A stretch of DNA of 32,798 bases from Xylanibacter caecicola (lineage in GTDB: Bacteria > Bacteroidota > Bacteroidia > Bacteroidales > Bacteroidaceae): positions 1-32,798 of the forward strand of contig NZ_JABKKJ010000027.1 in NCBI RefSeq assembly GCF_013166515.1. The letters run 5' to 3'. The position numbers and the translations under genes are program-made. A model generated the notes under the pieces. The model searched no databases, was not told the DNA's origin, and saw only the letters and a program-made list of their open reading frames with translations. This document shows, in pieces, positions 14,979-24,497 of this stretch (its first letter is position 1; the number at the start of each line of letters is the position of its first letter).

Positions 14979-17798
14979 ATGAGAACGAAATCCATCATAT
15001 TTATACTGCTGTCTGCCTTCATGTTTATGTGGGCGGATAACGGCATGCCTTTTTTGCAGAAAAAAAGGCGCGGGGCTGCAAAAAACAACAGTGTGGCTGT
15101 GGCTGACACCGTTTTGGCAGACACAACGGCAAGGATGTCCGGTCCCGACACAACAAAGATGGACTCGTTGCAACTTGCCATTTACAGACACAACAGGGCT
15201 GTAGACGATTCGATAAGGCTTGACAGTCTTAACCGCAAGAAGGCTAACGGCATAGATGCACCGGTGAATTTTGCCTCGGAAGACTCGATGGTTTACGATG
15301 CGGGGAACAAGCTGGCGTATCTCTTCGGCGCATCCAACGTGAAGTATGAGAATATGGACCTAACGAGCGACCGCATTGCACTGAGCATGGACAGCAGTCT
15401 GGTACGTGCCACGGGAACGGCAGACACAACGGGTGAAGTTAAGGGACAGCCGGTATTTAAAATGGGTTCGGACGAGTATGAGAGCGACACCATAGCCTTT
15501 AACTTCAAGACAAAGAAAGGCTTCATAAACAATGTGTACACGGCGCAACAGGACGGGTTTCTGTCAAGCGAACGTTCCAAGCGCGACTCATCGGGCGTAC
15601 TCTATCTCGAACACGGACGCTACACCACCTGCGACCTGCCTCATCCCGACTTTTACATAGCTCTCTCACGTGCGAAGGTCCGCCCCGGCAAAGATGTTGT
15701 CTTCGGACCGGCATATCTCGTGGTGGCAGACGTTCCGCTGCCTATAGCCATTCCCTACGGTTTTTTCCCGTTCACAAAGAGTTATTCGAGCGGCTTCATC
15801 ATGCCTACATACGGTGATGAAAGCTCGCGCGGCTTTTATCTTCGCGACGGAGGATATTACTTTGCAATGAGTGACAAGTGGGATCTCAAACTGCTCGGAG
15901 AGATTTATACAAAGGGGTCGTGGGGGCTGTCGGCAGCAAGCAACTACCGCAAACGGTACAAATACAGCGGAAGTTTCTACTTCAGTTATCAAGACACAAA
16001 GAACGGCGACAAGGGCATGCCAGACTTTGCCGAACAGGAGAGTTTCAAGATACAGTGGATGCACCGTCAGGATGCAAAGGCTAATCCGTTCAGCACGCTG
16101 TCGGCAAGCGTCAACTTTGCGACGTCGAGTTATGAGCGCAACAACCTCAACAGCATGTACAATCCGCAAAGCTATACGCAGAGTACGCGAACATCGAGCG
16201 TCAGCTGGAGCACCACATTCTCGAGCATCGGCATGACACTTAGCGGGACGACGAACCTCAACCAGAACATGCGCGACTCGATGATAGACCTCACATTGCC
16301 CGACCTCAACATTTCCATCAGCCGCTTCTATCCGTTCAAGCGGAAACGCATGGTGGGTAAAGAGCGTTGGTATGAGAAGATTTCGATGAGCTACACCGGA
16401 CACCTGAGCAACTCCATACATACCAAGGAAGACCAGTTGATGAAGGCAAATTTAGTGAAAGACTGGCGCAACGGATTCCAGCATTCGGTGCCTATAAATG
16501 CCAATTTCACGCTGTTCAACTTTCTGAACATCAATCCTTCGATAAGTTTCACAGACCGAATGTACACAAACAAGGTGATGCGCTCGTGGGACGAGGCGGC
16601 ACAAAGGGAAGTGTGCGACACGATATATGGCTTCAACAACGTCTATAACTGGAGCATGAGTCTCAGCGCTTCGACAAAACTTTATGGCTTCTATGTGCCC
16701 AACCGCAAGATTTTCGGCGACAAGATTGTTGCCGTGCGCCATGTATTCACGCCTAATGTGAGTTTTAATTATGCTCCCGACTTCGGCGCGGAGCGTTACG
16801 GATATTACAAAACTTATCAGAAAACCGATGCCGACGGCAACGTGTCGCTTGTGGAGTATTCGCCCTATACGGGTTCGTTGTTCGGAGTGCCGGATAGAGG
16901 AAAGACCGGAAGCTTTACGTTCGACATGTCAAACAACATTGAGATGAAGATACGTTCGGATAAGGATTCCACGGGCTTCAAGAAGATAAGCATCATTGAC
17001 GAACTTGGGGCAAGCATGTCGTACAACATGGCGGCAAAGCAAAGACCGTGGAGCGACCTCACCATGAGGATAAGGTTGAAGTGGTGGAAAAACTATACGT
17101 TCAACATGAATGCGGTGTTTGCGACATACGCATACGAGCTTGATGAGAACGGAAAACCGTACATCGGCACTCATACGGAGTACAGCAAGGGGCGCTTCGG
17201 ACGCTTCCAGGGCATGTCACAGAACATCTCGTTCACCCTTAATCCCGAGAAACTTAAGAAATGGTTCGGACGCGGTGACGATGAAAAAGAGGATGAGGAT
17301 AATGACGACGAGGGCATGGACACGGACGTGGAGTCGAACGTTGACGATGACATGATACGCGGACAGCGTGGTGCAAAGAAAAAGACTTCGTCGAAGGCGG
17401 AGACCGATGAGGACGGCTATATGAAGTTCTCGATGCCGTGGTCGCTGACCGTAGGTTATGGTATTACTATGCGCGAGAACACCGCCGGACGCTTCAACAC
17501 CAAGTCGATGCGCTATCCTTATAAGTTCACGCAGAACCTGAACTTCAGCGGCAACGTGCGCATAAGCGACGGCTGGAACATCAGTTTCTCGAGCGGATAC
17601 GACTTTGAAGAGCACGACCTGTCCATGACAACGGCATCGCTGCAGCGCGACCTGCACTGTTTCAGCATGAGCTGTTCGGTTGTGCTTGCGCCTTATACAT
17701 CTTACAACTTCTCTTTCCGCTGTAATGCAGCAACACTTACGGATGCGCTGAAGTATGACAAGCGCAGCGGATATACCAACGCCGTGCAGTGGTATTGA
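14979..17798 (+). CDS. lptD: LPS-assembly protein LptD, Bacteroidetes type
   Basis: A 939-residue outer-membrane protein. A signal peptide (about residues 1-19) is followed by an OstA/LptA-like beta-jellyroll region (NVKYENMDLTSDRIALSMDSSLVRATGT) and a long C-terminal beta-barrel that begins after PLPIAIPYGFFPFTKSYSSGFIMPTYG. The barrel has the alternating aromatic/polar strands of LptD. The protein inserts LPS into the outer leaflet. One feature stands out: a strongly acidic then basic, low-complexity insert around residues 765-815 (GDDEKEDEDNDDEG... through KKKTSSKAE), probably an external loop. The canonical LptD disulfide cysteines are not obvious. It has a short leader behind a consensus -7 element. 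Confidence 0.9.
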   Translation: MRTKSIIFILLSAFMFMWADNGMPFLQKKRRGAAKNNSVAVADTVLADTTARMSGPDTTKMDSLQLAIYRHNRAVDDSIRLDSLNRKKANGIDAPVNFASEDSMVYDAGNKLAYLFGASNVKYENMDLTSDRIALSMDSSLVRATGTADTTGEVKGQPVFKMGSDEYESDTIAFNFKTKKGFINNVYTAQQDGFLSSERSKRDSSGVLYLEHGRYTTCDLPHPDFYIALSRAKVRPGKDVVFGPAYLVVADVPLPIAIPYGFFPFTKSYSSGFIMPTYGDESSRGFYLRDGGYYFAMSDKWDLKLLGEIYTKGSWGLSAASNYRKRYKYSGSFYFSYQDTKNGDKGMPDFAEQESFKIQWMHRQDAKANPFSTLSASVNFATSSYERNNLNSMYNPQSYTQSTRTSSVSWSTTFSSIGMTLSGTTNLNQNMRDSMIDLTLPDLNISISRFYPFKRKRMVGKERWYEKISMSYTGHLSNSIHTKEDQLMKANLVKDWRNGFQHSVPINANFTLFNFLNINPSISFTDRMYTNKVMRSWDEAAQREVCDTIYGFNNVYNWSMSLSASTKLYGFYVPNRKIFGDKIVAVRHVFTPNVSFNYAPDFGAERYGYYKTYQKTDADGNVSLVEYSPYTGSLFGVPDRGKTGSFTFDMSNNIEMKIRSDKDSTGFKKISIIDELGASMSYNMAAKQRPWSDLTMRIRLKWWKNYTFNMNAVFATYAYELDENGKPYIGTHTEYSKGRFGRFQGMSQNISFTLNPEKLKKWFGRGDDEKEDEDNDDEGMDTDVESNVDDDMIRGQRGAKKKTSSKAETDEDGYMKFSMPWSLTVGYGITMRENTAGRFNTKSMRYPYKFTQNLNFSGNVRISDGWNISFSSGYDFEEHDLSMTTASLQRDLHCFSMSCSVVLAPYTSYNFSFRCNAATLTDALKYDKRSGYTNAVQWY

Positions 17799-17913
17799 TA
17801 TTGTCCGGTTGGGCGTTTGCGATTGGTTGTAAGTGCTCTTTTCATGTAATAAAGAATATCTTTTCCCGTTTTTATGTATATCACATGGCGATTGGTCATT
17901 TAATACATATTAT

Positions 17914-18540
17914 ATGAAAAGGTATTTTTTTCTTTTTACAGTATTGTGTTTCAGTCTTGTAACGTTTGCACAGGAATTTAATTACGGAGTAACGGCAGGT
18001 CTGAATGTATCTCATCCCAAGGATTATAGAAATCATGTAGGGTTTAATGTCGGTGTGAAAGGCGAATACACGTTCTCCGACAAGCAGGATTGTCTGTATC
18101 TGGAGTCGGCTTTGTTATTGACAAGCAAAGGTTGGAAGACAGACGTTTACGCAGATGAGAGTGAAAACGCAGGCACTGCCGACTGGACATGTGATGCCTA
18201 TTATCTGGAGCTTCCGCTAATGGTGGGATATAAATCCGGTATTACCGACAGGGTAAGGATTTCTGCAAGTGCGGGACCTTACGTTGCCTGCGGACTGTTC
18301 GGCAAGAGTAAAGTGAAAGACATTCCGGCTGCTGATGACATAGACAACATCTTTTCCGACGGCATGTACAAGCGTTTTGACTATGGTGTTAAGTTATATG
18401 TCGGTGTTGACTATTCCAACTGGCAGTTGGGTGTGAGCTACGGACTCAGCCTGCAAAATCCTATAAAGGGAGGCTGGGCATTGCAGGATCCGAAAGACAG
18501 GACGTTTTCGCTCCAGTTGGCATATATCATCAACAGATAG
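17914..18540 (+). CDS. Outer-membrane beta-barrel protein (porin-family, OMP_b-brl_2-like)
   Basis: About 208 residues from ATG 17914, which starts a clear signal peptide (MKRYFFLFTVLCFSLVTFAQ, cut before EFNYG). The frame is open 27 codons upstream, but that stretch is not signal-like. The mature part has alternating strands typical of small eight-stranded Bacteroidetes barrels: YGVTAGLNVS, VGVKGEYTFSD, YYLELPLMVGYKSG, RISASAGPYVACGLFG, and a final strand TFSLQLAYIINR. Specific function unknown. It follows lptD by 115 bp. Confidence 0.8.
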   Translation: MKRYFFLFTVLCFSLVTFAQEFNYGVTAGLNVSHPKDYRNHVGFNVGVKGEYTFSDKQDCLYLESALLLTSKGWKTDVYADESENAGTADWTCDAYYLELPLMVGYKSGITDRVRISASAGPYVACGLFGKSKVKDIPAADDIDNIFSDGMYKRFDYGVKLYVGVDYSNWQLGVSYGLSLQNPIKGGWALQDPKDRTFSLQLAYIINR

Positions 18541-18601
18541 TGATATGATGCTGACGCGTGCGTTGAATGATATACGGCGGATGTGAGGGAAGGCGTAAAA
18601 T

Positions 18602-19390
18602 TCAGATGCCGTAATAATCGGTGAAGTCTTTTATGAACTTTTTCAGTCCGCCGGGATATGTATTGTCTATCTTCTGCGAAGTGCGTGTTGTGTCGCTATT
18701 GTCCTTCAACAATGTTATAAGTTGGGCAAAATAACCTTGCGGTGCACCTTCAATAAGGAAGGTGACGATGGCGTGTGCCGTTATGTATGTTATCCTGTCG
18801 TTTGTTTTCTGAGCTTGTGAGAACTCCTTGATGTTATAGTCAAGGACATCTTCCGGCGCAATCTCATTCAGCATAAACATGGTGCGCAGTCTTCCTTCTT
18901 CATATGGTTCAAGACTGTGCTTCATGCCTTTTGCCGTCACCTTGCAATGAAAGAAATATTCGGAAAGACCTTCATAAAGCCATGGTATGGGCTTGTTGCC
19001 CATTATTTTGTGTGTCAGGAAATGACTCAACTCATGCCTGATAATTCCCATGTTTACGCTTTTCATGCCGTCAGACAACATTATGTGGCATTCGTGCGTC
19101 TTGATGTTGTATAATCCTTGGGGTTGTACGGAGTATTGTTTCTTGTATGCTTTGTTTGAAAGGAGATTGTCTTCCCAGTCTTTTTCGTTGTCGAAAATGT
19201 TCAGTTTTATTTTCAGAGTGTCCGGAAGACCGAACGGTTGGTAGAATTTATATCCGTGTTTAAGAAACAGTTCTGTCTGTTGTTTGTAACTGTTGGAGAG
19301 CGGAGCGCCTGCATATTCGATAAAAATATGTTGTGATGACGCAGCACATACAAATGTCACTTGCAGCAAAAAGGATATGAAGAAGCGCAT
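18602..19390 (-). CDS. Secreted gluzincin-like protein (HExxH, peptidase MA-like)
   Basis: A 262-residue protein with a signal peptide (MRFFISFLLQVTFVCAASSQ). In the middle is MGIIRHELSHFLTHK, a HELSH zinc-binding motif, followed about 20 residues later by PWLYEGLSEYF, whose EGxxEY supplies the third ligand expected in gluzincin or peptidase MA-like domains. It is therefore a likely periplasmic zinc metallopeptidase; the substrate is unknown. Its ATG lies 1 bp after the stop of the degenerate M23-like gene, so the two are translationally coupled. The C-terminal half has no recognised domain. Confidence 0.75.
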   Translation of the reverse strand: MRFFISFLLQVTFVCAASSQHIFIEYAGAPLSNSYKQQTELFLKHGYKFYQPFGLPDTLKIKLNIFDNEKDWEDNLLSNKAYKKQYSVQPQGLYNIKTHECHIMLSDGMKSVNMGIIRHELSHFLTHKIMGNKPIPWLYEGLSEYFFHCKVTAKGMKHSLEPYEEGRLRTMFMLNEIAPEDVLDYNIKEFSQAQKTNDRITYITAHAIVTFLIEGAPQGYFAQLITLLKDNSDTTRTSQKIDNTYPGGLKKFIKDFTDYYGI

Positions 19391-19391
19391 G

Positions 19392-20222
19392 TCATTTGTG
19401 TTTTAGATATTTTTTCTGTTCTTTCTTGCTCATATCCTGCATGATGAGTGCATCGTCTGTCACGACCCGGTAGAACTTCCGTTCTACTGGGCGAACGTCT
19501 CCCCTATCTGTCCTGAACGTGGGAACAAAATGCGAATAAGGATACCCCATATCGGCAGATGCTTCGAATTTATTCTTGTCGAGGAAGAAGAATGAAATCG
19601 ATATGTTGTCCTGTCCGGCTATTCCGATTGCTTGTCCCGTCCTTACATCGTCACCGGGCTTTACGAACTTGTCCCTTATTCCGATGTATGCGGCAAATGT
19701 ATGGTCCGGGTGATATATCAGTATGAAGCGTGAACTGGGGATCTTACAAAGTATTCCGCCCCGTGTTGCATATACAGTATCTTCTTTCTCAATCTTGAAA
19801 CAGAGTGTCTTCTTTGTCTCATGCCTGTCGGTTCTCCACGCCGTCCGTACTCCGTTCTTTACAGGAAGAGCGTATGGAGTTTCTATATTGAACTTTTTCG
19901 GAAATATCCCACGATAGTATCTATATTGAAACTCTTCTTTTGCCGGATTGTATATCTTGCTTTTATCCGGTGCTACAAATAATGTGTTTTTACCCGGATG
20001 CAGATTATATGCCTTGTCGTTACGGCAACATAGGTAATAGTCACACCAGTCGTTGTTGTAGAAGTTACAACAAGTCTCTTTGCGTGAGTTTTGCTCCGCC
20101 TTTCCCTCTATTATTCCGGTCTGACGTGCCATTAGCGCTTTTAGTGCTTGTGCTGTAGTCTTTTGTGTATTGGTCGTCAAAATACATAAAAGCATTATGA
20201 AGAGTATATTTCTGCCATTCAT
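19392..20222 (-). CDS. Exported M23-like protein with apparently degenerate active site
   Basis: About 276 residues from ATG 20222 (MNGRNILFIMLLCILTTNTQ), chosen because it gives a signal peptide; the frame opens 35 codons earlier inside the antiporter gene. The second half resembles the LytM/M23 fold: TVYATRGGILCKI, an ILIYHPDHTFAAYIGI strand pair, and FVKPGDDVRTGQAIGIAG, the classic 'V..G..V..GQ.IG..G' loop. But the HxxxD and HxH zinc ligands are missing: where HLHFE is expected it reads ISISFFFLDK. A cysteine cluster (TCCNFYNNDWCDYYLCC) near residue 50 is unusual for a periplasmic protein. It is likely a non-catalytic binding or regulatory protein. Confidence 0.7.
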   Translation of the reverse strand: MNGRNILFIMLLCILTTNTQKTTAQALKALMARQTGIIEGKAEQNSRKETCCNFYNNDWCDYYLCCRNDKAYNLHPGKNTLFVAPDKSKIYNPAKEEFQYRYYRGIFPKKFNIETPYALPVKNGVRTAWRTDRHETKKTLCFKIEKEDTVYATRGGILCKIPSSRFILIYHPDHTFAAYIGIRDKFVKPGDDVRTGQAIGIAGQDNISISFFFLDKNKFEASADMGYPYSHFVPTFRTDRGDVRPVERKFYRVVTDDALIMQDMSKKEQKKYLKHK

Positions 20223-20239
20223 CGCTACACCGTGTTTTT

Positions 20240-22525
20240 TCAGTCTGTTGTACTTTGCTTTTTCCTTATGGTCTGTTCCGCCGCTTCCGTGAGTTTGTTC
20301 AGCGAGTCCTCCTCTCCGACAACCCATATCACATCGCCCGGTTTCATGACATGCGCCGGTTCTATCTGCGAAAGGTTCTCCTTGCGCTCCTCAAGTCCCA
20401 CAACCATGCAGTTGTAAATGTCGCGTATACCGCTTTCGATGAGTGTCTTGCCTATGATAGGACTATTCTCCGAGATTACGATCTGCCGCAGTTTCATTTC
20501 CCGCTTCTCTATGTCGGGGTCTTCATCGTACACATCGTTCTTCATAGCCGCGCTGAATGCGGTGAGCTGTTCGTCGCTTCCGATTGCCTGTATACGGTCT
20601 CCGGGGAATATAACATTGTCTCCGTTGGGGATGTTTATGCGTATTATGCCGCGCAGTATGCTGCTTACGTGTATGCCGAACCTGTTCCGGAAGCGAAGCT
20701 CGCGCAGTGTCTTGCCTGCCCATACGGAGTTTTCGGGTATCTCGAAGTCGGATATATGCACGTCGCGGTCAAGCAGATGACCCTCGTATAGCGGTTTCTT
20801 ACGCCCGTCTACCTGTGCCTTTATGTCACGCGAACGCAGGTTGAGGACAAACAGCCGTTCAAGTCTTATGCTCCGTTGTTTTATGCGTCGTGACATTATC
20901 ATCAGTATTACGAGGACCGTGGCGATACATATAATAAGAGCATTGGTAAATCGTGTGAGGTAATTGCATATATAGAATACGAACGATATGGCAATGATAA
21001 ACCTCACGATGACAGTCAATATGAGCGGTATGTGGTTTCTGCGGCTTTCCTTCCACAGAGCCTTGAATTCCTCGCTATGGTTCTTTTTCATTACCATAGC
21101 GCGCAGAAAAGGTGATATTATCATTACCGTGAGCACAATACACGTGGCGTTCGCCCACCAGTGAGGCAGTATGCTGCGTATGAACGGAAGAAAGAACGTG
21201 AGCATGAGTGCCGTTGCCGCCGATGACAATATTGAGTAGATGACGGTGTTGCGCACCATTTCCGCCAGCAGTCTTTTCCAGTTTCCTTCAGGTAGCGATG
21301 ACTGACGGCTCAGTGTAAGGTCGTTCAGCAATGATATCCATTTTGCCGGCAGGCGTTGTTCAAGACGGTTATAGCATGGCGTTGAGGCGCGCATCATGTA
21401 TGGAGTGAGGAAGGTGGTGATTACCGATACGGCAACTACGACCGGATATAGAAACTGACTTATCACGCCAAGCGATAATCCCAAGGATGCTATTATAAAA
21501 GAAAACTCGCCTATCTGTGCCATGGAAAAACCGCATTGCATTGCCGATTTAAGAGTCTGACCGCTGATAAGGAAACTGAAACTGCCCAGCACCGACTGCC
21601 CTATAAGTATGGTTATTACAAGCACAAAGATAGGCAATGCGTATTCGACAAGTATTCCTGGGTCTACCAGCATGCCGACGGAAACAAAGAATATTGCCCC
21701 GAAAAGGTTTTTAACAGGTTCGACAAGCCTAGTTATTTTTTCCGCTTCTACAGTCTCGGCAAGTATGGATCCCATTACAAATGCTCCGAAAGCACTGCTA
21801 AATCCCACCTTCGTTGACAATACAGCCATGGCACAACACAATCCGAGGGCAACGATGAGAAGGGTCTCATTGTTGATGTGTTTACGCATGGAACGCAACA
21901 AAAGAGGTATAGCGAATATGCCTACGACGAACCACAAAATAAGGAAAAAGCCTATTTTCATTATGCTTTGCAGCATCTGTCCGCCGTCGGGGCTGTTGCC
22001 TCCGGCTATTGCCGAGAGCATCACCATCATCACTATGGCAAGCATGTCTTCAAGTATAAGCACGCTCATCACCATTCCTGCAAAGCGTTGTTGGCGCAGT
22101 CCGAGATCATCGAACGCCTTGTATATAATGGTGGTGGAGCTCATTGCCAACATGCCTCCAAGGAATATGCAATCCATGTGACTCCAACCAAAGACGCTGC
22201 CGACACTTATGCCGAGCATCATCATGCAGAAAACGATAGCACATGTAGCTATCATGGGCGATGCACCCATTCGCAGTATCTTTTTGAAAGAGAAGTCGAG
22301 ACCCAACGAGAAGAGCAGGAACATAACGCCAATGTCCGCCCATGTATGTATGTCCGCCCTGTCTACAACCGACATTATATAAGGCATGTGCGGGCTTACA
22401 AGAAATCCTGCGACGACATAACCCAGTACGAGAGGTTGTTTCAGCTTCTTAAATAGTATTGTGACAATGCCTGCTACGATGAGGATTAGAGCAAGATCGT
22501 TGATGAGATAAGGCAGTTCGGACAT
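20240..22525 (-). CDS. Cation:proton antiporter, CPA2/Kef type, with C-terminal TrkA-C-like domains
   Basis: A 761-residue inner-membrane protein. The N-terminal ~380 residues form about 12 TM helices with CPA2 signatures: LKQPLVLGYVVAGFLVSP, IGVMFLLFSLGLDFSFKKI, SSTTIIYKAFDDLG and FGAFVMGSILAET. A second membrane block at about 430-560 is followed by two cytosolic TrkA-C/RCK-C-like modules (SVWAGKTLRELRFRNRFG... and PIIGKTLIESGIRDIYNCMVVG...), each ending in a GD.I...G motif. It would exchange K+ or Na+ for H+, gated by ligand. No TrkA-N nucleotide domain is visible. First gene of a three-gene minus-strand run with the two exported proteins. Confidence 0.88.
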   Translation of the reverse strand: MSELPYLINDLALILIVAGIVTILFKKLKQPLVLGYVVAGFLVSPHMPYIMSVVDRADIHTWADIGVMFLLFSLGLDFSFKKILRMGASPMIATCAIVFCMMMLGISVGSVFGWSHMDCIFLGGMLAMSSTTIIYKAFDDLGLRQQRFAGMVMSVLILEDMLAIVMMVMLSAIAGGNSPDGGQMLQSIMKIGFFLILWFVVGIFAIPLLLRSMRKHINNETLLIVALGLCCAMAVLSTKVGFSSAFGAFVMGSILAETVEAEKITRLVEPVKNLFGAIFFVSVGMLVDPGILVEYALPIFVLVITILIGQSVLGSFSFLISGQTLKSAMQCGFSMAQIGEFSFIIASLGLSLGVISQFLYPVVVAVSVITTFLTPYMMRASTPCYNRLEQRLPAKWISLLNDLTLSRQSSLPEGNWKRLLAEMVRNTVIYSILSSAATALMLTFFLPFIRSILPHWWANATCIVLTVMIISPFLRAMVMKKNHSEEFKALWKESRRNHIPLILTVIVRFIIAISFVFYICNYLTRFTNALIICIATVLVILMIMSRRIKQRSIRLERLFVLNLRSRDIKAQVDGRKKPLYEGHLLDRDVHISDFEIPENSVWAGKTLRELRFRNRFGIHVSSILRGIIRINIPNGDNVIFPGDRIQAIGSDEQLTAFSAAMKNDVYDEDPDIEKREMKLRQIVISENSPIIGKTLIESGIRDIYNCMVVGLEERKENLSQIEPAHVMKPGDVIWVVGEEDSLNKLTEAAEQTIRKKQSTTD

Positions 22526-22529
22526 GTGA

Positions 22530-22794
22530 AATTACGAATTTGGAGTTACGAATTACGAGTTTTTTGAGTGTTGAGTGTTGAATTACGAATTACGAGTTGT
22601 CGCATTTCATGCGATGATGAGTTGCGAGTTTGGAGTTACGAATTTGGAATTTTGAGTTACGAATGACGAGTTTTGAATTATGGAATTACTCTCTATGCAA
22701 TTTTATTTGATAAATTATAATTCTTAATTAACAATTCAACATCGCATGAAATGCGACAACTCGTAATTCGTAACTCAACATTCGTAATTCCTTA
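22530..22794 (-). repeat. Foldback intergenic repeat element 2 (33-bp perfect arms)
   Basis: Arms 22583-22615 and 22741-22773 are exact reverse complements over 33 bp, with a 125-bp spacer. The outer 21 bases match element 1 at 8407; the inner mini-palindrome is TCGCATTTCATGCGA instead. On the pepT side the sequence 22753-22792 matches 8530-8568 with one mismatch and ends on the pepT stop codon (22792-22794). The spacer and the antiporter side hold several further degenerate TTACGAATT / GAGTT units. Confidence 0.85.
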
Positions 22795-24015
22795 GTCATT
22801 ATATTCGGCAGTAAGCTCGCATATTTTCACGATTACCTGCATGGCTTTTTCCATTACCTGTATCGACACAAACTCAAACGGTCCGTGAAAGTTTACGCCG
22901 CCGGCAAAGATGTTCGGACAAGGGAGACCTTTGAACGAAAGTTGTGCTCCGTCGGTTCCGCCGCGTATAGGTTCAACCTTTGGCGGCACGTCACAGTCTT
23001 GCATGGCTTTCAAAACGATGTCAATGACGTGCATGTTTGGATCTATTTTCTCTTTCATGTTATAGTACTGATCCTTTACATCTGCACTTACCGTGCCTTC
23101 GCCGTATTTGTTGTTCATTTCCTTGACACATTCCTTGATGAAGTTTTTGCGCTCTTCAAATCTGTCACGGTCGTGGTCGCGTATTATATAAGACATCTTC
23201 GCACTTTCTATGTTCGACTCTATTCCCAACAGATGATAGAAGCCCTGATATCCTTCAGTGGTCTCCGGCGTCTCATCAGCCGGCAACATGCCTGCAAATT
23301 CTGCTGCCAGACGGTTTGCATTAATCATCTTTCCTTTAGCATATCCGGGATGAACGCTCATGCCTTTGATATTTATTTTGGCAGACGCGGCGTTGAAGTT
23401 CTCGAACTCGAGGTCGCCCAAATCACCCCCGTCCATGGTGTAAGCCCATTCACATCCGAACTTCTCCACATCAAAGTGGTGTGCTCCCATGCCTATTTCC
23501 TCATCGGGATTGAAAGCTATGCGAATGTCGCCGTGCTTTATTTCCTTGTGGTCGCGAAGCCAGCACATAGCCTGTACAATCTCCGCAATGCCCGCCTTGT
23601 CGTCAGCTCCGAGCAGAGTATGACCGTCCGTTACGATAAGGTCTTCGCCTATATGCGACAGAAGTTCAGGAAATTTCTTGGGTGATGATATTATTCCCGG
23701 TGACAGTTCTATGTCCGTTCCGTCATAATTCCTTACGATACTTGGCTTGATATCGGCACCGCTGCAATCGGGTGACGTATCGTAATGGCTTATGAAACCT
23801 ATTGTAGGTACATCCTTCTTTATATTTGATTTCAGAGTTGCATAGACATATCCCATTTCGTCCATCTCCACATCATCAAAGCCCTCATCCTTCAACTCTT
23901 CTTTCAGATACTTTGCAAATACAATTTGTTTTGGAGTACTTGGCACGCTTTCGCTCTCTTCGGAAGATTGTGTGTCAAACTTCACGTAGTTTAAAAATCT
24001 CTCAGTAATGTCCAT
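22792..24015 (-). CDS. pepT: Peptidase T (tripeptide aminopeptidase, M20B)
   Basis: About 407 residues from ATG 24015 ([19 protein letters not shown]), the standard PepT start; the frame runs 34 codons further up, through the leader and into the repeat. Metal and catalytic motifs of M20 are all present: ISHYDTSPD (His-x-Asp), [11 protein letters not shown] (bridging Asp), [14 protein letters not shown] (catalytic Glu-Glu), YTMDGGDLG, and [23 protein letters not shown] near the end with the last His in GVNFHGPFE. It removes the N-terminal residue of tripeptides in the cytosol. Promoters lie in the tandem repeat upstream. Confidence 0.96.
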   Translation of the reverse strand: MDITERFLNYVKFDTQSSEESESVPSTPKQIVFAKYLKEELKDEGFDDVEMDEMGYVYATLKSNIKKDVPTIGFISHYDTSPDCSGADIKPSIVRNYDGTDIELSPGIISSPKKFPELLSHIGEDLIVTDGHTLLGADDKAGIAEIVQAMCWLRDHKEIKHGDIRIAFNPDEEIGMGAHHFDVEKFGCEWAYTMDGGDLGDLEFENFNAASAKINIKGMSVHPGYAKGKMINANRLAAEFAGMLPADETPETTEGYQGFYHLLGIESNIESAKMSYIIRDHDRDRFEERKNFIKECVKEMNNKYGEGTVSADVKDQYYNMKEKIDPNMHVIDIVLKAMQDCDVPPKVEPIRGGTDGAQLSFKGLPCPNIFAGGVNFHGPFEFVSIQVMEKAMQVIVKICELTAEYND

Positions 24016-24084
24016 GATAGTAAATGATTCGTTATAATGATTAATGAAACCTGTCTTGGTTGCCAGGGCAAATATAGTCTTCTT

Positions 24085-24228
24085 TATGCAAAGATAATGC
24101 AAGCCGAACGCAATCAAGCTTGCTTGAAATTGCAGAGGCGCCGCTTATCTTATGTAAAGATAATGCAAGCCGAACGCAATCAAGCTTGCTTGAAATTGCT
24201 GAGGCGCCGCTTATCTTATGCAAAGATA
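24085..24228 (-). repeat. 66-bp tandem repeat carrying promoters, upstream of pepT
   Basis: Two nearly identical 66-bp copies (24085-24150, 24151-24216) and the first 12 bases of a third. The copies differ at only two positions. Each has an inner stem GCAATCAAGC/GCTTGAaATTGC and an outer AAGATAA/TTATCTT pairing. Read on the minus strand each unit ends in a -7-like TATCTTT element with a TTG 18 nt upstream. The repeat makes a spurious plus-strand frame with a repeated 22-residue peptide, which I do not call as a gene. Confidence 0.9.
24089..24117 (-). promoter_or_regulatory. Proximal pepT promoter
   Basis: Minus strand TTG (24117-24115), an 18-nt spacer, then TATCTTTG (24096-24089). The leader to the ATG would be about 65 nt. 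A weaker copy (TATCTTTA, 24162-24155) and a third good one (TTG 24250-24248, 19 nt, TATCTTTG 24228-24221) lie further upstream. Confidence 0.65.
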
Positions 24229-24285
24229 GTATTTATTTTTCAAAGGGCAATGTTTAATAACAATAAAAGACACGTCCGCAGATGT

Positions 24286-24327
24286 GTATCGCACAGTGTA
24301 TGCACAAATGTATCGCATAGTGTATGC
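24286..24327 (+). repeat. Pair of 18-bp direct repeats
   Basis: GTATCGCACAGTGTATGC at 24286-24303 and GTATCGCATAGTGTATGC at 24310-24327, one mismatch, period 24. No associated gene is visible. Confidence 0.6.
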
Positions 24328-24497
24328 GTAATATTAAAACTTTGCGAGATGCTTTTTATGCTGCCAAACAGCATCCTTTTATCGCTCTTGCATACATTTA
24401 GTTTGTATTACAAATTGAAACTTCTGCAACTCTTCATTCTAATATTTTTTATTTTAGAACTTCATCTTTACAAATTTATAAATTAATGTAAGTTCGA

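Noticed and set aside
24037..24486. Plus-strand frame with a repeated peptide ([14 protein letters not shown])
   Set aside because: It is a translation of the 66-bp tandem repeat, which lies in a promoter region; no start context and no conservation signal.
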